DNA from: CAYQCH01 sp964415935
GTDB taxonomy: Bacteria > Patescibacteriota > Patescibacteriia > VMEV01 > CAYQCH01
Direction: 5' to 3'
Length of the DNA stretch: 18,991 nt
Assembly: GCA_964415935.1 (NCBI GenBank)
Contig: CAYQCH010000020.1
Span: 1 to 18,991, forward strand
Position numbers and translations under genes: made by a program. Shown here piece after piece: positions 13,358 to 18,991 of the stretch. Each line of letters begins with the position of its first letter. The stretch's first letter is position 1. The notes under the pieces were generated by a model that saw only the letters and a list, made by a program, of their open reading frames with translations, did not search any database and was not told the DNA's origin.

Positions 13358-14635
13358 ATGGAATATCTTGTGTATTTGTCCGCTTTTTTCGCGCTGTTCG
13401 CCATGCTGGCACGGCGCGATTTGCCATTGGCGCTGGCTCTTTTTGCGGGTTTGTTGCCAGCGTACCTGGTGCGATTTCAGCTTGGCCCGCTGCCAAGCAC
13501 GGCGCTGGAAGGCATGGCCGTTATTTTGTTCGTCGTCTGGGCATGGCGCCGCGGCCGCAACCGGCAAGCCTGGGGGCAATGGCTGGCGAACAGCCGGCGC
13601 TCCCTGTTTTTTTGGCCGGGGGTTCTGCTGGTTGTCGCCGCATTGATGGCATCTTTTGTTTCCGATGATGTGCGCGGCGCGTTGGGCATCTGGCGTGCGT
13701 ACTTCCTAGAGCCGTTCCTTGTCTACCTGCTGGCACTGGATGTGCTGCAAGACCGCCGTTCATGGCAGCGCGTCTTCATTGCCCTGGGCTGCACGAGCAT
13801 TGCGCTGACATTGTTCGCCGTATTTCAATTCTTTACGGGCGAATACCTGCCCACATGGGAATGGACGGTCGCCGTCACGCGCCGCGCCACGGCCGTGTAT
13901 ACCTCGCCCAATGCGCTGGCCTTGTTGGTGGTGCCGGTGGCAATGTGGTTTTTGCCGCAAGCGCTTGGCCGCCCATGGACCAGGGCTCATCGTTTTTACA
14001 TCATGGTTGTTGGCGCTGCGGTGGTGTCGCTGGCGGTAAGTTTGTCTAAGGGCGGCATGGCGGCGTTTGCCACGGCCGCGTTGTTTGTTCTTTGGCAGGC
14101 CTGGTCAAAAAAGTATGCTTCCTACGCCGCCATGGGGTTACTTGCGGCGATGCTCATTCTCCCTGCGACGCGCCAAACGCTGGGGACGTATGTGCGGTTT
14201 GAAAATCCTTCCGGCCAGAGCCGCCTGGCCCTGTATCAGGGCAGCTTGCAACTCCTCAAACAATCGCCGGTCGTGGGCATCGGACTCGACAATTTCGGCC
14301 CCGCGTTTGAAACTGTCCGCCCGGCTGAATATACGGAGAAGCTCATCTACCCGCACAACATTGCGTTGAACTTTTGGCTGGAAACTGGCCTGGCCGGGCT
14401 GCTGGCCGTTGCTTGGCTTGCTAGTACCTCCGTGCGCGCATTTCTTGGCCGCGAGTCGCAGGATCGCGCCGTTGCTGTTGGGTTGACTGCCTCGCTTCTG
14501 GCCATGATTGTCCACGGACTCATTGACGTGCCGTATTTCAAGAACGACCTGGCCATGCTGACGTGGCTGGCCCTGGCGGCTTTTGCCTGGCAATACCGGA
14601 CCGAAACGCACAGGAAGGAAGCAGCCAACGCATGA
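13358..14635 (+). CDS. O-antigen ligase/polymerase-like (Wzy_C) membrane protein
   Basis: The 425-residue product has about ten or more membrane segments and a large external loop containing SRLALYQGSLQLLKQSPVVGIGLDNF followed by YPHNIALNFWLETGLAG. That loop pattern marks the Wzy/WaaL O-antigen polymerase and ligase family, which joins lipid-linked glycans to an acceptor or polymerises repeat units at the outer membrane face. It begins 6 bp after the GT-C gene and ends 7 bp before galU. Ligase and polymerase roles cannot be separated by sequence here. Confidence 0.85.
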   Translation: MEYLVYLSAFFALFAMLARRDLPLALALFAGLLPAYLVRFQLGPLPSTALEGMAVILFVVWAWRRGRNRQAWGQWLANSRRSLFFWPGVLLVVAALMASFVSDDVRGALGIWRAYFLEPFLVYLLALDVLQDRRSWQRVFIALGCTSIALTLFAVFQFFTGEYLPTWEWTVAVTRRATAVYTSPNALALLVVPVAMWFLPQALGRPWTRAHRFYIMVVGAAVVSLAVSLSKGGMAAFATAALFVLWQAWSKKYASYAAMGLLAAMLILPATRQTLGTYVRFENPSGQSRLALYQGSLQLLKQSPVVGIGLDNFGPAFETVRPAEYTEKLIYPHNIALNFWLETGLAGLLAVAWLASTSVRAFLGRESQDRAVAVGLTASLLAMIVHGLIDVPYFKNDLAMLTWLALAAFAWQYRTETHRKEAANA

Positions 14636-14642
14636 TATACTT

Positions 14643-15536
14643 ATGAAATCTATGAAAACGCCTCTCCACAAGCCCATCCGCAAAGCCATTATTGCCGTTG
14701 CCGGTTTAGGCACGCGCTTCCTGCCAGCCACCAAAGCGATTCCCAAGGAAATGCTGCCCGTGGTCGACAAGCCCGTGGTGCAGTACATCGTGGAAGAAGC
14801 CGTTGACGCCGGCATCAAGGAAATTATCTTCATCACGGCGTTGGGCAAGCGCGCGCTGGAAGACCATTTCGACTACAATTTTGAATTGTCGTACAAGCTG
14901 AAGAGCAAGGGTAAGACCGATATGCTCAAGGAGATGACGCGCATTTCCGACCTGGCCTCGTTTGCCTACGTGCGCCAGCCGTTGCAGCTGGGTGACGGCC
15001 ATGCCATCCTCATGGCGGAGCACCTTGTTCAGGACGAGCCTGTCGTGGTGTTGTTCGGTGATGACCTGACGTACAACCCGAAAAAATCGTCGTTGCGGCA
15101 GATGATGGACGTCTACGAAACGTACGGTGACCCGGTCATTGCCACCTACTCCGTGCCGCGCGCCGAGACAAAGCAGTATGGCATTATCGACGGCTTAAAG
15201 GTGGGGAAAAACGTATATGAAGTACGCGGTTTCGTGGAAAAGCCGGAGCCGGCCAAAGCGCCGTCCACAGAAGCCGCCATCGGCAAGTACATTGTCACGC
15301 CCGGACTGTTTGCCGAACTGAAGAGCACCAAACGCGGTAAAGACGGCGAGATTCGCCTGGCGGGTGCGCTGGAAGCCTATGTGAAGCGGCATCCCGTATA
15401 CGCCTGTTCCGTGGAAGGGGAGCGGTTTGATTGCGGTTCCAAGCTCGGATGGTTGCAGGCAAACGTCGCTTTTGCGCTTAAGAGCAAGGAGTACCAAAAA
15501 GAGTTCAAGGCTTTCTTAAAAAAAGTTTCACGCTAA
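14643..15536 (+). CDS. galU: UTP-glucose-1-phosphate uridylyltransferase
   Basis: The 297-residue product makes UDP-glucose from UTP and glucose-1-phosphate. The nucleotide-binding motif AGLGTRFLPATKAIPKEMLPVVDKP (from residue 20) and the later GDDLTYNP segment are the GalU pattern. An FVEKP segment and GEIRL fit the family, as does the length. ATG 14643 was chosen because it gives a normal N-terminus and lies just after the upstream gene; the frame continues upstream into that gene. A second ATG is at 14652. Its product can supply the neighbouring glycan genes. Confidence 0.94.
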   Translation: MKSMKTPLHKPIRKAIIAVAGLGTRFLPATKAIPKEMLPVVDKPVVQYIVEEAVDAGIKEIIFITALGKRALEDHFDYNFELSYKLKSKGKTDMLKEMTRISDLASFAYVRQPLQLGDGHAILMAEHLVQDEPVVVLFGDDLTYNPKKSSLRQMMDVYETYGDPVIATYSVPRAETKQYGIIDGLKVGKNVYEVRGFVEKPEPAKAPSTEAAIGKYIVTPGLFAELKSTKRGKDGEIRLAGALEAYVKRHPVYACSVEGERFDCGSKLGWLQANVAFALKSKEYQKEFKAFLKKVSR

Positions 15537-15545
15537 TCCAGGTTT

Positions 15546-16967
15546 ATGAAACACAAACACATGTCGCGCATCGTGGCTGCCGGACTGCTGGCCGCATTGA
15601 CGCTGACCGGACAAAGCTGCCTGCGCGGCGGATCGCAGCAAGCGCAGCAGGCGTATCGTAATATTACCCTGCAATACTGGACGGTTTTTAACTCGCCGGA
15701 AGATTATACGCAGGTTATTGCCGACTATCAGGCCATCCACCCCAACATCCGCGTGGAGGTGAAAAAGTTCCGTTTTGAAGAATACGAGCAGATGCTGCTC
15801 AATGCGCTGGCCGAAGACCGCGGGCCAGATATTTTTTCGGTGCATAACACGGCGGTTCCAGAATACCGCACCAAGCTGCTGCCGTTGCCGGAAAGCACCA
15901 CGCTGGCGCAGCAGACGGTAACCGGGTCCGTGCGCCGCGAAGTGGTAACAGAACTGGTAACCACCCGCAGCCTGAACGTGGCCGACTTGCGCAACCAGTT
16001 TGTCGAGCAGGTGTATAAGGACGTCTACTTGCCAGAGCTGACCCTGGACGCCGAACAGCGTCCCATCGAAGGACAGCCGGCCATTTACGGCCTGCCTGTG
16101 GCGTTTGATACCATGGTGCTCTTTTACAACCGCGACTTGTTGGACAATGCCGGTGTGGCGCAGCCAGCGCGCACCTGGAATGAATTTCAGGAGCAGGTTG
16201 GCCGCATTGCGCGGTTTGATTCCAAGGGCAATATCCTCATCGCGGCGGCGGCATTGGGCACGGCGGACAACACGCCGCGCGCCGTCGATATTCTGGCGCT
16301 GCTCATGATGCAGAACGGCGCCGAAATGGTATCGGCTGACGGCGAAGTGAATTTCCACCGCATTCCGGAAAGTTTGCGCGGGCAGCGCAGCGCCGTTCCC
16401 GGCATCGAGGCCCTGCAGTTTTATACCAGCTTTGCCAACGCCAACCAGCGCAGTTATACCTGGAATGAGCAGCAGCCGGACGGGTTTGAGGCCTTTCTGC
16501 AGGGCCGCGTCGCCTACTTCTTCGGGTACGCCTACCATCTCGAACAGATCCGCGGCCTGGCGCCAAAGCTGAATTTTGGCATCGCCAACATGCCGCAGAT
16601 CCAGAACAATCCCGAAGTGCATTTTGCCAACTACTGGGTGGAAGGCGTTTCCAAAAAGACCGCCAACCCCGACGCGGCCTGGGACTTTGTGCAGTTCATG
16701 AGCAGTGCCGCGGAAGCCCAAAAGATTGTGCAGGCGGCCAAGAAACCGACGGCGCGCCGCGACCTGTACCAGCCGCAGCTGGATGATCCGGACTTGTTTG
16801 TCTTTGCTTCGCAGGTGCTTCGTTCCCGTTCGTGGTACAATGGCATGGATGCCGCCGCCGCTGAAACCATCATGAAGGCGCTCATCCGCGATGTCCTGGC
16901 GGGCGTCGACGATACCGACGAATTGCTTGAGCTTGCGGCCCAGCGCGTGCAGCAAACCATGAGATAA
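15546..16967 (+). CDS. ABC-type extracellular solute-binding lipoprotein (family 1-like)
   Basis: The 473-residue product has a charged N-terminus and hydrophobic core (residues 9-22), then C25 in LTGQSC, a slightly atypical lipobox, so it is probably a lipoprotein. The mature part shows family 1 sugar-binding features: ITLQYWTVFNSPEDYTQVIADYQAIHP and PDIFSVHNT, then GLPVAFDTMVLFYNRDLLDNAG, and SKKTANPDAAWDFVQFMSS near the end. No ABC permease or ATPase is next to it; four pilin-like membrane proteins follow instead. A role in the same envelope machine, rather than sugar uptake, is possible. Confidence 0.87.
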   Translation: MKHKHMSRIVAAGLLAALTLTGQSCLRGGSQQAQQAYRNITLQYWTVFNSPEDYTQVIADYQAIHPNIRVEVKKFRFEEYEQMLLNALAEDRGPDIFSVHNTAVPEYRTKLLPLPESTTLAQQTVTGSVRREVVTELVTTRSLNVADLRNQFVEQVYKDVYLPELTLDAEQRPIEGQPAIYGLPVAFDTMVLFYNRDLLDNAGVAQPARTWNEFQEQVGRIARFDSKGNILIAAAALGTADNTPRAVDILALLMMQNGAEMVSADGEVNFHRIPESLRGQRSAVPGIEALQFYTSFANANQRSYTWNEQQPDGFEAFLQGRVAYFFGYAYHLEQIRGLAPKLNFGIANMPQIQNNPEVHFANYWVEGVSKKTANPDAAWDFVQFMSSAAEAQKIVQAAKKPTARRDLYQPQLDDPDLFVFASQVLRSRSWYNGMDAAAAETIMKALIRDVLAGVDDTDELLELAAQRVQQTMR

Positions 16968-16971
16968 ACCC

Positions 16972-17622
16972 ATGTTGCGACGACTTTTCACCATCTTGAT
17001 GACCCTGGCAGCCGTAGGCGTGTTTTTCATGCCTGCGGTTGCGTTTGGGCAGGGTGGCGGCTTTCAACAATTGGAAGAGCCGCCCCCGTTGGAAGGGCCG
17101 GCTCCAACCGGTAGCGTCCAGGACTTTTTGGATGATGATAGCCAAAGAAACGCGCAGATCCTGCCTTCGCCATTTGCACCGGCTGCGGGCGGAGAAAATC
17201 GCGAGTTAACGACTCCTGACCCGACGGCCACCGGTTTGTTCAGCGGCGTGACCATTGCCTGCTGGCAGAGGGGAACATGTACCCTCTGCGATGGCCTGCT
17301 GGTATTCGTCAACATCGCCAATACCATCCTTCGCTTCCTGGCCATTGTCGCCACCATCTTCTTTGTGTACGGCGCCGGCCTCATGATGTTGTCGCAGGGC
17401 AATGAAGACTGGGTCAGCCGCGGCAAGGCGGCCATGAAAGCCACCATCGTTGGCGTTATCATCACCCTGATTGCCTGGCAGCTCATGTCTGTGATTGTCT
17501 TTGTTTTGGCCAACCAGCAGCAATCGGCATTCGGGGACACGAGGCCGCAAGGCACATATAATCCATTGACGTCCTGGTATACGGTGGCGGAGCAGTGCGG
17601 ACGGGTGCAGGCGCCGCGATAA
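16972..17622 (+). CDS. Pilin-like membrane protein 1 (TrbC/VirB2-like)
   Basis: The 216-residue product has a signal peptide (about 1-26, ending AFGQ), a proline-rich linker and a short cysteine cluster CWQRGTCTLC. Two membrane helices flank the motif SQGNEDWVSRGK. The helix, short polar turn with S-Q-G-x-E-D and G-K, then helix arrangement fits TrbC/VirB2 pilin-type proteins. The same motif occurs in the next two genes. It begins 4 bp after the lipoprotein gene. Confidence 0.72.
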   Translation: MLRRLFTILMTLAAVGVFFMPAVAFGQGGGFQQLEEPPPLEGPAPTGSVQDFLDDDSQRNAQILPSPFAPAAGGENRELTTPDPTATGLFSGVTIACWQRGTCTLCDGLLVFVNIANTILRFLAIVATIFFVYGAGLMMLSQGNEDWVSRGKAAMKATIVGVIITLIAWQLMSVIVFVLANQQQSAFGDTRPQGTYNPLTSWYTVAEQCGRVQAPR

Positions 17623-17627
17623 TCACT

Positions 17628-17981
17628 ATGAAGTCGATTTTGAAAAATCTGGTTGTGTCGCTGGTCGCCTGGGCATTGCCGCTCGCAGCATTGGCGCAAG
17701 GTCGGCAGTTTTCCAATCCCCTGACCGGACGACCCGAATCCCTGGGGCTTTCATCGCTGATTGGCCGCGCCGTGCAGGCAATTTTGGGCGTTTCCGGCGT
17801 GGTTGCCGCTCTGGTCATTATCATTGCCGGACTCAGGGTCGTTTTTTCTCAGGGCAGTGAAGATGCCATCGCCAAAGGCAAGCAAGCCATCATCTGGGCC
17901 GTCCTCGGGCTGGTTGTCGCGTTTGGCGGATACATGATCATCGATCTCATCCTTCAACAGAGCTCAGCGTTTTTACCGTAA
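17628..17981 (+). CDS. Pilin-like membrane protein 2 (TrbC/VirB2-like)
   Basis: The 117-residue product starts at ATG 17628, 5 bp after the previous stop. An earlier in-frame start at 17595 would overlap that gene and spoil the signal peptide. It has a signal peptide (about 1-24, ending ALAQ) and two helices around SQGSEDAIAKGK. This is the shortest and most typical VirB2-sized member of the group. Confidence 0.75.
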   Translation: MKSILKNLVVSLVAWALPLAALAQGRQFSNPLTGRPESLGLSSLIGRAVQAILGVSGVVAALVIIIAGLRVVFSQGSEDAIAKGKQAIIWAVLGLVVAFGGYMIIDLILQQSSAFLP

Positions 17982-17984
17982 TAT

Positions 17985-18497
17985 ATGTTGCGTCAGCTTT
18001 TTGCAGTCATATTTTGTCTCATGCTGGTAGGGCCGGTGGCTTTGGCGCAGGAATCAGAGGGAGGATTTCTTGAAGGTCTTGGACAGTCATTTGAAAGCAC
18101 GGTGGAGCCGTTTAAGGAACAACCTGAGCCAGACCCATCGGCGCGGCAACCCTCGGCGCGAGCAGCCCAGGATGAAAATCCCCCAATCAACATCGGCAAC
18201 CCGCTTTCGCCGGGCTTTTCCGGGCAGACGACCGAGCGCACGCCTGGCAATACCGTCGAGCAGCAAATTCAGACGCGCCTGGGGTACCTCCTTGGGGTCA
18301 TGCTGCGGGGTATTGCGGCCCTTTCCTTGCTGCCGATTGTGGTTGGCGGCTTTCAGATGATTATTTCCCAGGGCAATGAGGACAAGGTTGCCCGAGGGAA
18401 AAACACCGTCTATTTTGGCGTCGTCGGACTGGTTTTGGCCCTGGTGGCCATCGCCTTATTCCAGACGCTGCTTTCCTACCTTGTTACTGCCCGTTAA
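17985..18497 (+). CDS. Pilin-like membrane protein 3 (TrbC/VirB2-like)
   Basis: The 170-residue product has a signal peptide (about 1-22, ending ALAQ), an acidic, proline-rich spacer of about 70 residues and two helices around SQGNEDKVARGK. It starts 3 bp after the previous gene. The long spacer is absent from paralogue 2 and may form an exposed or cleaved region. Confidence 0.73.
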   Translation: MLRQLFAVIFCLMLVGPVALAQESEGGFLEGLGQSFESTVEPFKEQPEPDPSARQPSARAAQDENPPINIGNPLSPGFSGQTTERTPGNTVEQQIQTRLGYLLGVMLRGIAALSLLPIVVGGFQMIISQGNEDKVARGKNTVYFGVVGLVLALVAIALFQTLLSYLVTAR

Positions 18498-18505
18498 TTG
18501 CTTTG

Positions 18506-18514
18506 TGTTATAAT
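18506..18514 (+). promoter_or_regulatory. Extended -10 promoter element before pilin-like gene 4
   Basis: TG-T-TATAAT at 18506-18514 is a perfect -10 box with the extended TG element. No good -35 box is seen at the usual distance. Gene 4 starts 20 bp downstream, giving a very short leader. Confidence 0.6.
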
Positions 18515-18533
18515 AGCCGCAACGGAAATTGGT

Positions 18534-18893
18534 ATGTCTTTTTCAGGAAAATCCCTATCTTCGCTGGCCTGGATGGCCGTTACCGTTCCGCAATTCACGC
18601 TGGGACAGGGTGGCCCGGCCCTGACCAATTCCGCTTTTGACGTCAGCATTCAGCCCGGCTGGGTGACCACGGCGCAGATTGCCATGCGGTTTCTCTTGGC
18701 CGGTACGATTACGGTGGCCTTCATCATCGCCTTTGTCAGCCTGTACAACTGGCTGTACAGCGACGGCAATGAGGTCAAGGTGTACGAAAACAAGGAGAGG
18801 CTTGGCAAGATGATGATCGTCATGACATTGTGCTTTGTGCTCATGGCCCTGTACCGCCTCTGGGTTCCTGATTACGCCGCATTGTCCTTGTAA
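18534..18893 (+). CDS. Pilin-like membrane protein 4, divergent
   Basis: The 119-residue product starts at ATG 18534; a start at 18498 is in frame but lies upstream of the -10 box. It has two membrane helices with YSDGNEVKVYENKERLGK between them, a diverged form of the S-Q-G-N-E-D...G-K motif in the three preceding proteins. Instead of a classical signal peptide it has a weakly hydrophobic N-terminus. It is likely to belong to the same envelope complex. Confidence 0.65.
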   Translation: MSFSGKSLSSLAWMAVTVPQFTLGQGGPALTNSAFDVSIQPGWVTTAQIAMRFLLAGTITVAFIIAFVSLYNWLYSDGNEVKVYENKERLGKMMIVMTLCFVLMALYRLWVPDYAALSL

Positions 18894-18961
18894 TGACCAG
18901 ATGTTTGTCCGCGCCGCGGCCAGGCATTTGAGCATTAAAATCCCTTGAAGGGAGGTGAGCT

Positions 18962-18991
18962 ATGAAAAAAATCGGCCTGTTTTTAGCCAGT
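18962..18991 (+). CDS. Start of a further gene, probably exported (cut by window end)
   Basis: ATG at 18962 follows GGGAGGTGA at 18950-18958, the best Shine-Dalgarno site in the window. The ten visible residues MKKIGLFLAS look like the start of a signal peptide. Nothing more can be said about its function. Confidence 0.7.
   Translation, partial: MKKIGLFLAS

Overview
The window looks like the dnaA/dnaN (replication origin) region of a small-genome bacterium interrupted by a foreign island. It starts inside dnaA, continues through dnaN and a TrmB-type regulator, and ends with a plus-strand block of glycan-synthesis genes, galU, a solute-binding lipoprotein and four small pilin-like membrane proteins. 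That gene style (tight spacing, weak Shine-Dalgarno sites, TrbC/VirB2-like pilins beside a solute-binding protein) suggests a Patescibacteria/CPR lineage of the Parcubacteria/Uhrbacteria type. This is inferred from gene content only.

Layout. 1-699 dnaA 3' part; 705-731 terminator; 732-1084 oriC-like spacer; 1085-2197 dnaN; 2248-3003 TrmB-like regulator; 3051-3091 bidirectional terminator. 3010-11109 is the island. 11116-14635 holds three genes for glycan assembly (GT2, GT-C, Wzy-like). 14643-15536 is galU; 15546-16967 a solute-binding lipoprotein; 16972-18893 four related pilin-like proteins; 18962-18991 the start of one more gene.

The island differs from its flanks in several ways. Its coding genes have extreme G+C at third positions, while its flanks do not. 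It carries five promoters with a perfect TTGACA box and exactly 17 bp spacing. Each gene or gene pair is followed by a long gene-poor tract full of short hairpins and ending in a strong terminator. Its proteins are a possible 184-residue unknown (minus strand), a NYN-domain ribonuclease with a zinc-knuckle-like motif (minus strand), two paralogous proteins resembling RAMP/Cas7-like RNA-binding proteins (plus strand, divergent from the NYN gene), and an XPD/DinG-type iron-sulphur helicase (plus strand). A 200-bp A+T-rich stretch at 4040-4245 carries two perfect DnaA boxes and a direct repeat.

The non-coding tracts are the most unusual part. Just after the RAMP-like pair (7150-7272) lies a foldable three-way junction followed by a 16-bp terminator hairpin. 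A second unit (about 7565-8280) has its own promoter and terminator, no convincing ORF, and more than ten short stems, mostly capped by five-base loops of the form R-G-N-R-A. Stem sequences vary while pairing is kept, and one 47-bp segment is present twice with nine differences, all transitions. Related phrases recur after the helicase (10201-11100). Together this suggests a mobile system pairing RAMP-like proteins, a DinG-like helicase and a NYN nuclease with large structured RNAs. The parts recall type IV CRISPR (Cas7-like plus DinG), but there is no CRISPR array, no cas6 and no large subunit. I know of no described system with this layout. No integrase is seen, and an assembly chimera has to be excluded.
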